DNA of 24,592 nucleotides from an uncultured Clostridia bacterium (GCA_910583755.1 CAJTZO010000037.1:1-24592); one strand, 5' to 3'; counted from the stretch's first letter, positions 7,339-15,405 are shown. The notes: generated by a model not told the origin, from the sequence alone. Numbers and translations are program-made.

Positions 7339-8090
7339 GTACAAATATACAAGAAGTAATACGATTTTATTATTGTGCGTTATGACGAACAGATTAAAAA
7401 AATAACAAAAAAATAAATATGATTTTTTTTATTATTACAATAAAATAGAATTACAAGAGGAATAAATAAAAAATAAAGGGAGAAGATAACAATTTTTATA
7501 TGAAGATTTAAGTAAAAATGATGTGAAAAATAAAAAATAAGAAGTAAAATTTTAAACAATACAAAAATAGGAAATAAAATCATAGTAATGAAATAGACAA
7601 AATGCTATGGTACATGGAAAGCGTTATTACAGGTTTTTGAAGATAAAAATAGAAAAAACAAAATCTTGTTAGACATTATCACAATGATATAAAATAAAAA
7701 TAAATATTTTGTAATGATTTTATAAAAATAATTTCTTAAATTTAGAAATAAAAATTGGTATAATTCTATAAAAAATAAATAATTTATAGAAGCTAAATGT
7801 AAAATACCGTTTTTTTTACTAAAAAAAATATAATTTTAATAATTTTATACCAATATTTATACAAAAATAGACATAAAATGCAATTATTTGTTATAGTTAT
7901 CTTGCTATATAAAAATTGTATGTTTTTTTTAAATTTCTCTTTCTTTTTTTGGTGTTTTAGTATAAAATAGTAATAGAATAATATTTTTGTTATTGAATGA
8001 AATGAACAAAAGAGACTCGTATTATTAGGATTCGGCGTACGTTTCATAAACAAAAACAATAGGCAAAAGGAAGAACACATACAATTTTCG
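7339..8090. other. Very AT-rich intergenic gap with promoter-like boxes
   Basis: About 750 bp without a credible gene; open frames here are low-complexity Phe/Ile/Lys/Tyr runs without ribosome binding sites. Two plus-strand promoter-like sites stand out. One is TTGTTA (7666-7671), 16 nt, TATAAA (7688-7693) with an upstream TG. The other is an extended -10 TGGTATAAT (7756-7764). The second is followed at once by a 9-bp inverted repeat TTCTATAAA/TTTATAGAA (7764-7772, 7783-7791) that could be an operator. Such matches arise easily in AT-rich DNA. Confidence 0.4.
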
Positions 8091-8101
8091 AGGTGAGGAT
8101 A

Positions 8102-9193
8102 ATGATTTCAAATCAGATTTTGCAGAATACCATTGACGGGTTAAAAAACATTACAAGAAAAGAACTGAGTGTTGTAGAAAAAGAAGGAAAAGTGATTGCA
8201 ACAACAGAAGAAAATATGATTGGTCGACAGATTGAAACAGTAGAAAATTTTGTGATTTCTCAGGCAGAAAGTCAGTTGATATTGGGGTATCAATATTTTA
8301 AAATTTATGATAATGGTGTGCCAGAATATGTCATTCAAGTAAAAGGGGAAGATGAAGAAGGCTATAAAATTGGAAAAATCGCTGCTTTTCAAATACAAAG
8401 CCTTTTAGTGGCATATAAAGAGAGATATGACAAAGATAATTTTATTAAAAATCTTCTTTTAGATAATTTATTGTTAGTAGATATTTATAGTAGAGCCAAA
8501 AAACTTCACATTGAAAACAATATTCGCAGGATTGTTTATTTGATTGAAACAAATATTGACAAAGAAATGAATGTAGTAGAGATTGTCAGAAGTATCTTTC
8601 CAGCAAAGACAAAGGATTTTGTAACAGCAGTTGACGAAAAAAGTATTATTTTGGTCAAGGAATTAAGAGAAAAAGAAAATATGGAAGATATTGAAAAAAT
8701 AGCAAAAACGATTGCGGATATGCTAAACTTAGAAATGAATAGTAAGGTATTTATTTCTATTGGTACAGTTGTAAGCGACTTAAAGGATGTTTCTCGTTCC
8801 TATAAGGAAGCAAAAATGGCTTTGGAAGTAGGAAAAATTTTTGAAACAGAAAAACATATTGTTAATTATGAAAAACTGGGAATTGGTCGTTTGATTTATC
8901 AACTGCCATTACCATTATGCAGAATGTTTATCAAAGAAGTATTACATGGTTTAACCATAGATGATTTTGATGATGAAACATTAGCAACAGTAAATAAATT
9001 TTTTGAAAATAATTTGAATGTTTCGGAAACTTCACGTCAACTTTATATTCATAGAAATACATTAGTATATCGTTTAGATAAATTACAAAAAATGACGGGG
9101 CTAGATTTACGTAATTTTGACGACGCAATTATATTCAAAATTACATTGATGGTAAGCAAATATATGATTTATATGGACAAAATGTCTTATTAA
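8102..9193 (+). CDS. CdaR/PucR-type transcriptional regulator
   Basis: A 363-residue cytoplasmic protein. The C-terminus carries the PucR/CdaR helix-turn-helix: FFENNLNVSETSRQLYIHRN followed by TLVYRLDKLQKMTGLDLRNF, with the HRNTLVYRL signature. The middle (about 120-250) resembles the GGDEF-like middle domain of this family. The N-terminal third may be a ligand-binding region like the sugar-diacid recognition domain, but the ligand is unknown. ATG 8102 is preferred over GTG 8093 because the AGGTGAGG ribosome binding site (8091-8098) overlaps the GTG. The gene is preceded by the AT-rich gap and followed by ftsE, which has its own promoter. Control of either neighbour is only a guess. Confidence 0.8.
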   Translation: MISNQILQNTIDGLKNITRKELSVVEKEGKVIATTEENMIGRQIETVENFVISQAESQLILGYQYFKIYDNGVPEYVIQVKGEDEEGYKIGKIAAFQIQSLLVAYKERYDKDNFIKNLLLDNLLLVDIYSRAKKLHIENNIRRIVYLIETNIDKEMNVVEIVRSIFPAKTKDFVTAVDEKSIILVKELREKENMEDIEKIAKTIADMLNLEMNSKVFISIGTVVSDLKDVSRSYKEAKMALEVGKIFETEKHIVNYEKLGIGRLIYQLPLPLCRMFIKEVLHGLTIDDFDDETLATVNKFFENNLNVSETSRQLYIHRNTLVYRLDKLQKMTGLDLRNFDDAIIFKITLMVSKYMIYMDKMSY

Positions 9194-9262
9194 TCTTTGT
9201 TTTGTACCATTTAAAAATGTGTTTTTGAGCAATTTAACCAAAAAAAATATATAAAATACATG

Positions 9263-9302
9263 GGGGTAGGGGATTGCACCTACCCCTTGTCTATGCTATA
9301 AT
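9263..9302 (+). promoter_or_regulatory. ftsEX promoter with -35 inside a palindrome
   Basis: -35 TTGCAC (9274-9279), 17-nt spacer and -10 TATAAT (9297-9302). The -35 lies in the loop of an 8-bp perfect inverted repeat GGGGTAGG/CCTACCCC (9263-9270, 9279-9286). No T-run follows the stem, so it is more likely an operator or a weak terminator of the upstream gene than a classical terminator. The start would be near 9309, about 53 nt before the ftsE start. Confidence 0.7.
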
Positions 9303-9361
9303 TTTTAAGCGAGAAATAAAGTCAGTTTATTTTGCCCAAGAAACAAGAGAGGAAGATTTTT

Positions 9362-10057
9362 TTGATAAATATAGAACATGTATCAAAAGTATATCCAAAT
9401 GGTTCAGCAGGAGTCAAAGATATTTCAATACACATTGAAAAAGGTGAGTTTGTGTTTTTTGTTGGTTCCAGTGGTTCTGGCAAATCTACTTTAATCAAAT
9501 TGCTTTTGAAAGAATTAGACCCAACAGAAGGAAAAATTACCATCAATAATACCATAACAAATGATTTACCAAGAGAAAAAATACCTTATTTAAGGAGGAA
9601 TCTTGGTGTTGTTTTTCAAGATTTCCGTTTGTTGCCAAACAAAACAGTGTATGAAAATGTTGCATTTGCAATGCAGGTGATTGAGGCGTCTTCTAAACAA
9701 ATTAGACGTAATGTTCCAGCAGTACTTTCTCTTGTAGGGTTAGCAAAAAAGTCAAGAAGCTATCCAAGCCAGCTTTCTGGTGGAGAGCAGCAAAGAACAG
9801 CATTAGCAAGGGCAATTGTCAATAATCCACCGATTTTAATTTGTGATGAACCAACAGGAAATTTAGACCCGGGTACAGCCTGGGATATTATGGATTTGTT
9901 AGATGACATCAATAAACGAGGCACAACCGTAGTTATGGCAACACATGCAAAAGATATTGTGGATATGATGCAAAAAAGGGTTGTCACATTAAGACGAGGG
10001 CAAGTGATTCGAGATATTCAAAAAGGTGGTTATGGAGATGAAACCGAGTTCAATTAG
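9362..10057 (+). CDS. ftsE: Cell-division ABC ATPase FtsE
   Basis: Cytoplasmic ATPase that drives FtsX to activate cell-wall hydrolases at the division site. The 231 residues have Walker A GSSGSGKST (35-43), Q-loop VVFQDFRLLP (about 83-92), typical of FtsE, signature LSGGEQQR (138-145), Walker B ILICDEPTGNLDP (158-170) and the switch histidine in ATHAKDI. The TTG at 9362 is chosen because GAGAGGAAG lies 6 nt upstream and gives the family's usual opening (MINIEHVSKVYPNG); another TTG at 9332 would add ten residues without a ribosome binding site. It overlaps ftsX by 20 nt and is first in a run with ftsX and an M23 peptidase gene. Confidence 0.95.
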   Translation: MINIEHVSKVYPNGSAGVKDISIHIEKGEFVFFVGSSGSGKSTLIKLLLKELDPTEGKITINNTITNDLPREKIPYLRRNLGVVFQDFRLLPNKTVYENVAFAMQVIEASSKQIRRNVPAVLSLVGLAKKSRSYPSQLSGGEQQRTALARAIVNNPPILICDEPTGNLDPGTAWDIMDLLDDINKRGTTVVMATHAKDIVDMMQKRVVTLRRGQVIRDIQKGGYGDETEFN

Positions 10058-10946
10058 ATACTATTTTAAAGAAAGTTTTTCGGGCTTATTAAAAAATAGA
10101 CTGATGACAATTGCTTCTATGGCAACAGTTGCTGCTTGTATCCTAATTATGTCTTTTTCTTATTGCATGGTAAGTAATTTGCAATATATGTTGACACAAC
10201 TGGAAGATGATATTGGCATTGCAGCATTTATGCCAAGTAGTACAACAGCAGAACAGGTGGAAAATGTAAAAAAGCAAATTGAAGCGATTGAGCATGTCAT
10301 AGAAGTGGAATTTGTTTCTCCGGATGCTGCATTAGAGGACTTAAAAAAGGAATTAGATGCAGATGATATTTTAGCAGGTTTGGAAGGTGAAAATAATCCC
10401 CTTTCCAATTCTTTTAACATTTCCATTGATGACATTAAAAATCAAGATTTTGTATTACAAGGTTTAAATTTGATTAAAGAGAATGGCGGATTAGAAAATA
10501 TTAAAGACGCTCATTCTGAAACTGAGGTATTGATTAAAGTTAATACTTTAATTACGATAATTGGTATTGTTGTAATTGCAATCTTGGTAATTATCTCTGT
10601 TGTGATTATTGTAAACACCATTAAAATTTCTGTGTTTACCAGAAAAACAGAAATTAATATTATGAAATATGTTGGGGCAACAGACTGGTTTATCCGCTGG
10701 CCGTTTATTATTGAGGGGGTATTGATTGGTTTATTGGGTGCTTTGATACCAATGTTGATTGCATGGCCTGCTTATGCAAAATCAATTAGTATGATTTATG
10801 ACTTTTTCCCAGTGATTCAAAATATGGTGACATTCCGGGATAGTAGTGAAATTTTTTCTATATTATTGCCATTTTCCATAACATTTGGCATTTTATTGGG
10901 TGTTATAGGTAGTGTTACATCAATTAGAAAACATTTAAAGGTATAA
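10038..10946 (+). CDS. ftsX: Cell-division permease-like protein FtsX
   Basis: Membrane partner of FtsE, 302 residues. Four hydrophobic segments are visible: about 20-45 (TIASMATVAACILIMSF), a long one about 170-195 (TLITIIGIVVIAILVIISVV), about 225-250 and about 270-295. The roughly 120-residue loop between the first two is the extracellular domain that contacts the hydrolase, and the C-terminal three segments form the usual FtsX core. The ATG at 10038 (MKPSSIRYYF) lies 8 nt after AAAGGTGG inside the ftsE end. The 20-nt overlap implies translational coupling. The probable partner is the coiled-coil M23 protein encoded 18 nt downstream. Confidence 0.94.
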   Translation: MKPSSIRYYFKESFSGLLKNRLMTIASMATVAACILIMSFSYCMVSNLQYMLTQLEDDIGIAAFMPSSTTAEQVENVKKQIEAIEHVIEVEFVSPDAALEDLKKELDADDILAGLEGENNPLSNSFNISIDDIKNQDFVLQGLNLIKENGGLENIKDAHSETEVLIKVNTLITIIGIVVIAILVIISVVIIVNTIKISVFTRKTEINIMKYVGATDWFIRWPFIIEGVLIGLLGALIPMLIAWPAYAKSISMIYDFFPVIQNMVTFRDSSEIFSILLPFSITFGILLGVIGSVTSIRKHLKV

Positions 10947-10963
10947 AAAAGGAAGGCATCTTT

Positions 10964-12214
10964 ATGAAAAAAATAATGATTGGTTGTTTGCTTGTTTGTT
11001 CTCTTTTTCAGCCTTATCAGGCATTTGGAGCAAAGACAGTACAACAACTTCAACAAGAAAAGAATCAATATCAACAAAATAAGAAAAATGCACAAAATGC
11101 ATTGCAGCAAACACAACAAAAACAAAAAACAATTACAGAAGAAATTTCTCAGTTAGATAAAAGTGTTGCAGAAGCACAAGATGAGTTGGAAAGAGTCAAT
11201 AACAGATTAGAAGAAACACAAAAAAATCTGGAACAGGCACAAAAAGATTTGGCAGAGGCAACACAAAAAAAAGAAAGTCAAATGGCGACCTTTCGCCAAA
11301 GAGTAAAGTTTATTCATGAAAATGGGTCTGTAGGATATTTAAAAGCCATTATGCAGGCTGATAGTATTACAGATTTATTAAGCCGTTCAGAGTATATTCA
11401 TCAGATTATGGATTATGATAAAAATACTTTAGAAGAATTAAAAAGAAATCAAAGTATTATTGAAGTGAAAGAAAAAGAAATTACAATAGAACGTGATGAA
11501 ATTGCGGTTTTGGTGGAGCAACAAAAACAAAAAAGTCAAGAATTGGAGCAAAAATTAGCAGAAAAACAAAAAGTTTCAGAGCAGTATCGTCAGGATGCAA
11601 AAAAATATGAGGAAGAATTAGCTTCTTGGGAACAGGCAAGTGCCGAAGTAGAAAGATTGATTAATGAAGCAAACCGGAAAGCAGAAGAAGCTAGAAAAAA
11701 GGCAGCAGAAGAAGCAAAAAGAAAAGCAGCAGCACAAGCAGCGGCCAGCAGCAAGAGTACAGCAAAAACAAGCAGTTCTAGTGGTGGCGGTGCAGCAATG
11801 GGAACGGTAACTTATACAGGTGGACAGTTTGCGTGGCCTGTACCGGGTCGTTCTTATATAAGCAGTGGTTACGGTTATAGAAGTAGACCCATTGGTAGTG
11901 GTACAGAGTTCCATACAGGATATGATATTCCAGCACCTACCGGCAGTAATATTACAGCAGCAGCAGCTGGTACAGTCATTACTGCAGGATATGTCAACGG
12001 TTTTGGTTATACAGTTATGATAAATCATGGTAGTGGTCTTGTAACTTTGTATGGTCATAATTCCAGACTCAATGTTTCTGTTGGAGACCAAGTTTCAAAA
12101 GGGCAAGTGATTGCAAAATGTGGTAGTACAGGAAACTCTACAGGACCGCACTGTCATTTTGAAGTACGCAAAAATGGAAAACACACCAGCCCAGCACCTT
12201 ATCTTGGTGTATAA
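10964..12214 (+). CDS. Secreted coiled-coil M23 peptidase (EnvC-like)
   Basis: A 416-residue exported cell-wall endopeptidase or amidase activator. A signal peptide (MKKIMIGCLLVCSLFQPYQA, cleavage near AFG-AK at 22-24) is followed by two long Gln/Glu/Lys coiled coils (about 27-112 and 155-260), an Ala/Ser/Gly linker and a LytM domain (about 290-416). The zinc and catalytic residues are all present: H317 and D321 (HTGYD), H365 (YGHNS), H396 and H398 (HCHFEV). It therefore looks enzymatically active, unlike E. coli EnvC, whose LytM domain is degenerate. Its position directly behind ftsEX matches hydrolases that FtsX recruits and activates. ATG 10964 follows AAGGAAGG. Substrate bond specificity is not readable. 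Confidence 0.9.
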   Translation: MKKIMIGCLLVCSLFQPYQAFGAKTVQQLQQEKNQYQQNKKNAQNALQQTQQKQKTITEEISQLDKSVAEAQDELERVNNRLEETQKNLEQAQKDLAEATQKKESQMATFRQRVKFIHENGSVGYLKAIMQADSITDLLSRSEYIHQIMDYDKNTLEELKRNQSIIEVKEKEITIERDEIAVLVEQQKQKSQELEQKLAEKQKVSEQYRQDAKKYEEELASWEQASAEVERLINEANRKAEEARKKAAEEAKRKAAAQAAASSKSTAKTSSSSGGGAAMGTVTYTGGQFAWPVPGRSYISSGYGYRSRPIGSGTEFHTGYDIPAPTGSNITAAAAGTVITAGYVNGFGYTVMINHGSGLVTLYGHNSRLNVSVGDQVSKGQVIAKCGSTGNSTGPHCHFEVRKNGKHTSPAPYLGV

Positions 12215-12225
12215 AAGGGAAAACC

Positions 12226-12244
12226 TTGGGAAATTTGTTCCCAA
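12226..12244 (+). terminator. Weak hairpin after the M23 peptidase gene
   Basis: TTGGGAA (12226-12232) pairs with TTCCCAA (12238-12244) around a 5-nt loop. The T-run follows only about 11 nt later (12256-12261), so termination may be partial. A TATAAT at 12273-12278 without a good -35 box could start an extra transcript for the next gene. Confidence 0.4.
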
Positions 12245-12342
12245 ATCCTTATAAGTTTTTTGTGAATATGGTTATAATGTGTTGCTTTTGACCATAGGAT
12301 ACAAAAGGAGAGTAACAAAGCATAAAAAGCGAGGCGAATTAT

Positions 12343-13518
12343 GTGGAAAAAAAAGATTTTGCAAAAGGGTTTTTATCTGGTGTTTTAGCCATTGCTGTAT
12401 TTGTAACAGCAGGAAAGGGACTTTCTGTGGCGCAGGGAATGTTAGGTGGCGATATGCCAATCAATACCAAAATAAAGACCATTCAAAAACTTGTAGATAA
12501 ATATTATGTAGAAGAAATAAACGAAAAAGATATGGAAGAAATGATGTATACTGGCTTAGTAGCAGGTCTAGGAGACCCCTATACATCTTATATTTCAGCA
12601 GAAAATTTAGATGAGTTTATGGAGGATACCAAAGGCGAGTTTGTTGGAATTGGCATTGAATACACCAAAGATAATAAAGATGGCAGTATTTTGATTGCAT
12701 CTGTGATTGAAGGCTCTCCCGCAGAAAAAGCAGGTATTCGTCCTAATGACAGAATTATAAAAATAGAGGGAGAAAGTGTTGTCTCTATGGATACACAGGA
12801 GATACAACAAAGAATTAAAGGAGAACAAGGTACTATCGTAAATGTTACAGTATCTCGAGAAAGCACAGGTGAAATGTTAGAGTTTGCCCTAGCAAGAGCA
12901 GAAATTGAAACTGTTACGGTAAAAAGTGAAATGTTAGAAAATAATATCGGTTATATTAAAATAAGTGGTTTTAAAGAAAAAACATATGACCAATTTATGA
13001 AGCACTATAAAGATATGCAAAATCAAAACATGAAAGGGCTTATTATTGATTTAAGAAATAATTTAGGTGGTCTTGTAAATGTGGTTTCTGAGATTGCTGA
13101 CGAGTTAGTACCAGAGGGAACGCTTGTATATACCATTGATAAAGAAGGCAATAGAGAAGATACTATTTCTGATGCAAATTGTATTAATGTGCCTTTGATA
13201 TTGCTTGTGAATGAATATAGTGCGAGTTCTTCTGAAATATTAGCAGGCGCTGTACAAGATATGGGTGCCGGAAAATTAGTGGGCACAAGAACATTTGGAA
13301 AAGGTCTTGTACAAGGATTATATTTTTTAAAGGATGGTTCTGCCATTAAAATTACAATCCAAAAATATTATACACCGAAAGGTGTTTGTATTCAGGGAAC
13401 AGGGATTGCACCAGATTATGAGGTAGAATTACCAGAAGAATATTGGTATATGACTTCTGTTCCAAAAGAAGGAGATACACAATTACAAAAAGCGATTGAA
13501 TTAATCAATGAACAATGA
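12343..13518 (+). CDS. ctpA: S41 C-terminal processing peptidase (CtpA/CtpB type)
   Basis: Membrane-anchored serine protease of 391 residues. An N-terminal hydrophobic anchor (about 9-30) precedes a PDZ domain (about 95-185, with GIGIEY and GSPAEKAGIRPNDRIIKI) and the S41 core (about 200-360). The Ser-Lys catalytic set is intact: S295 in SASSSEIL, K320 and Q324 in TFGKGLVQ. Spacings of 25 and 4 residues equal those recalled for Bacillus CtpB (S309/K334/Q338). The GTG at 12343 is chosen because GAGGCGA lies 5 nt upstream; the ATG two bases earlier is in another frame with an early stop. In this position it may trim cell-wall enzymes such as the preceding M23 protein, which is inference. A spore-related signalling role is an alternative. 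Confidence 0.93.
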   Translation: MEKKDFAKGFLSGVLAIAVFVTAGKGLSVAQGMLGGDMPINTKIKTIQKLVDKYYVEEINEKDMEEMMYTGLVAGLGDPYTSYISAENLDEFMEDTKGEFVGIGIEYTKDNKDGSILIASVIEGSPAEKAGIRPNDRIIKIEGESVVSMDTQEIQQRIKGEQGTIVNVTVSRESTGEMLEFALARAEIETVTVKSEMLENNIGYIKISGFKEKTYDQFMKHYKDMQNQNMKGLIIDLRNNLGGLVNVVSEIADELVPEGTLVYTIDKEGNREDTISDANCINVPLILLVNEYSASSSEILAGAVQDMGAGKLVGTRTFGKGLVQGLYFLKDGSAIKITIQKYYTPKGVCIQGTGIAPDYEVELPEEYWYMTSVPKEGDTQLQKAIELINEQ

Positions 13519-13523
13519 TACAT

Positions 13524-13551
13524 AGCAGCCAGACAGTTTTGTTTGGCTGCT
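13524..13551 (+). terminator. ctpA terminator hairpin, upstream copy without T-run
   Basis: AGCAGCCA (13524-13531) pairs with TGGCTGCT (13544-13551), with an inner G-U and three more pairs around a 4-nt loop. The following bases are CAGTCTG instead of a T-run. An almost identical hairpin with a proper T-run lies at 13751, on the other side of repeat copy C. Confidence 0.65.
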
Positions 13552-13553
13552 CA

Positions 13554-13745
13554 GTCTGTTAATAAAGTCTTTTTTTGTGGGTTTCACCCACACCCACCAA
13601 CTTTTTTAAAAAAAAGTTGGACAAAAAACTTTCCTGAAAAAACTAGCGTTTTTCCTGATAAAATCAATCTTTTTAGCGAAACGCTAGTTTCGCATTAAAG
13701 TTCTTTGAGGAGTTTGAGGGCTAGTCCTCAAGGTTTTTTGACAAG
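13554..13745 (+). repeat. Dispersed intergenic repeat, copy C (most complete)
   Basis: Reads GTCTGTTAATAAAGTC and a T-run, then hairpin 1 TGTGGG/CCCACA (13576-13581, 13587-13592). A palindrome follows, CCAACTTTTTT/AAAAAAGTTGG (13597-13620), then hairpin 3 AACTAGCGTTT/AAACGCTAGTT (13641-13651, 13679-13689), and CATTAAAGTTCTTTG. An extra hairpin TTGAGG/CCTCAA (13714-13731) is seen only in this copy. It ends GGTTTTTTGACAAG. It carries no coding frame. Confidence 0.88.
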
Positions 13746-13750
13746 TTGAG

Positions 13751-13781
13751 CAGCCAGACAATTTTGTTTGGCTGTTTTTTT
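13751..13781 (+). terminator. ctpA terminator hairpin, downstream copy with T-run
   Basis: CAGCCA (13751-13756) pairs with TGGCTG (13769-13774), extended inward by G-U, A-T, C-G and A-T pairs, and is followed by seven T (13775-13781). Twenty-five of 26 bases match the hairpin at 13524-13549. The sequence from here to the mreB promoter is AT-rich with a fragment AAAGTTTCGCACAAAAGTTCT (13920-13940 region) echoing the repeat's end; no gene is evident. Confidence 0.8.
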
Positions 13782-14025
13782 GAGCCTTTGAAGCAATATT
13801 TTAGGTTCCAAAAACTTTATCTTTGGCAAACAGAGCAGATTCTAAAATTTTTATATTGATGCTGTTTTATTGTTGCTCAGTAAAAAGTTTTATTGAACTT
13901 CACTGTGCAGCAACAAAACGAAAGTTTCGCACAAAAGTTCTTTGCTTGCTTTCTTTTAAAAAAGGAAGTCGAAAAAAAGAAAAAGAAAAAATTAGAAAGC
14001 ACTTTCTTTCTTTTATGACATTGGT

Positions 14026-14031
14026 TATAAT
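14026..14031 (+). promoter_or_regulatory. Candidate -10 box of mreB
   Basis: TATAAT at 14026-14031, with only a weak -35 (TTTCTT, 14003-14008) 17 nt upstream. The start would be near 14038, about 30 nt before the mreB start codon. No other good promoter was seen close to the gene. Confidence 0.45.
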
Positions 14032-14067
14032 GGTATAAAAATAGAGAATATTAAAAGGAGAATGACC

Positions 14068-15117
14068 ATGCTTAATTTTATGGGTTTTGGTGAAAATATA
14101 GGAATTGACTTAGGAACAGCAACTGTTTTAGTATATATCAAAGGACAAGGAATTGTGATTAGAGAACCCTCTGTTGTTGCAATCGACAGAGATACCAATA
14201 CAATACTATCTGTAGGGGAAGAAGCAAGACGTATGTTAGGCAGAACACCGGGAAACATTGTGGCAATTCGTCCCTTACGAGAAGGTGTTATATCAAATTA
14301 TGAAATTACAGAAAAAATGTTAAAATATTTTATACAAAAAGCAATCGGAAAACATTCCTTTGTAAAGCCAACCATTGCAGTGTGTGTACCAAGTAGTGTA
14401 ACAGAAGTGGAAAGGCGTGCAGTAGAAGATGCTACAAGACAGGCAGGAGCAAGACGTGTTCATATTATTGAAGAACCGATTGCGGCTGCCATTGGTTCTG
14501 GAATTGATATATCAAAAGCGCATGGCAGTATGGTGGTAGACATTGGCGGGGGAACAACAGATATTGCAGTGATATCCTTAGGAGGAACAGTAGTCAGCAA
14601 GTCTTTAAAAATTGCAGGAGATAATTTTGATGATGCTATTATTAAATATATGCGAAAAAAACATAATGTGCTGATAGGAGAAAGAACAGCAGAAGACTTA
14701 AAAATTAAAATTGGTACTGCCTTTGAAAGAAGTATACCTGTGAGCCTTGATGTAAGAGGAAGAAACTTGATTACAGGTTTGCCAAAAAATATTACAGTAA
14801 CTTCAGAGGAAATGCATGAAGCATTACGAGAGTCTGTAACTGCAATTTGTGAATCTGTCCACAATGTATTAGAAAAAACGCCACCTGAATTAGCATCAGA
14901 CATTGCAGATAGGGGAATTATTATGACAGGAGGTGGAAGTCTTTTATATGGATTGGACAAGCTCATTACAAGTGAAACAGGTATTAACACTATTGTAGCA
15001 GAGGATTCGATTTCTTGTGTTGCGATTGGTACAGGACAATATATTGAGTTTTTGACAGAAGGAAAAAGAGGTGCGGAACTAGCTAGCAAAAAGGTATTGG
15101 AAAAAGAGGAATATTAA
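14068..15117 (+). CDS. mreB: Rod-shape actin homologue MreB/Mbl
   Basis: Bacterial actin that forms membrane-bound filaments guiding lateral cell-wall synthesis; 349 residues from ATG 14068. Phosphate-1 motif IGIDLGTATVLVY (about 10-22), SVGEEARRMLGRTPGNI, phosphate-2 VVDIGGGTTDIAVISLGG (about 156-173), LIGERTAEDLKIKIGTA and adenosine motif IIMTGGGSLLYGLDKL (about 289-304) are all present. ATG 14068 is chosen because AAGGAG (14055-14060) is 7 nt upstream; the ATG at 14062 is too close. No mreC or mreD follows and a terminator comes directly after, so this is a stand-alone mreB-like gene, perhaps equivalent to mbl or mreBH. It belongs functionally with the preceding ftsEX/M23/ctpA genes. Confidence 0.93.
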   Translation: MLNFMGFGENIGIDLGTATVLVYIKGQGIVIREPSVVAIDRDTNTILSVGEEARRMLGRTPGNIVAIRPLREGVISNYEITEKMLKYFIQKAIGKHSFVKPTIAVCVPSSVTEVERRAVEDATRQAGARRVHIIEEPIAAAIGSGIDISKAHGSMVVDIGGGTTDIAVISLGGTVVSKSLKIAGDNFDDAIIKYMRKKHNVLIGERTAEDLKIKIGTAFERSIPVSLDVRGRNLITGLPKNITVTSEEMHEALRESVTAICESVHNVLEKTPPELASDIADRGIIMTGGGSLLYGLDKLITSETGINTIVAEDSISCVAIGTGQYIEFLTEGKRGAELASKKVLEKEEY

Positions 15118-15168
15118 AATACTTGTATGACAAAATATGATTTTTATAATCGCATAAGCAATACATAC

Positions 15169-15197
15169 AAAGGGAGGGAAAAACTTTCCTCTTTTTT
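15169..15197 (+). terminator. Terminator of mreB
   Basis: AAAGGGAGG (15169-15177) pairs with CCTCTTTTTT (15088-15097 of the next block, that is 15188-15197) using two G-U pairs, and an inner AAA/TTT extends the stem around a short loop. The 3' arm merges into a T-run. It lies 52 nt after the stop codon. Confidence 0.7.
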
Positions 15198-15405
15198 GTC
15201 CTTTTTTATGATAGAAAAATGGATGTTATTGGTGAAAATAGAAAAAATAGAAAGATTTTTTTGTTTGATTCTAAAAAACGTCCTTAAAAAATAGGAAAAA
15301 TAAACAAAAAAATATAAAACGTCATTTTGTATAAAAAAAATCCTAAATTATTGTACAAAAATAAATAAAAAACTTCAAAAAAATAATGCAATTTCCTAAA
15401 AGGTG

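Noticed and set aside
7617..7636. TGGAAAGCGTTATTACA as a catabolite-control (cre) site
   Set aside because: The central CG is one base out of register with the cre consensus and the half-sites do not align.
7793..8080. Minus-strand open frame of 95 codons in the AT-rich gap
   Set aside because: Low-complexity Phe/Ile/Lys/Tyr composition expected by chance in AT-rich DNA; no ribosome binding site or recognisable domain.
13823..14038. A 71-codon plus-strand open frame before mreB
   Set aside because: No ribosome binding site, lies over repeat-derived sequence and the mreB promoter, and shows no coding-like composition.
14460..15089. A 209-codon open frame on the strand opposite mreB
   Set aside because: Its reading frame is the shadow of a strongly conserved gene, it has no ribosome binding site and resembles no family.
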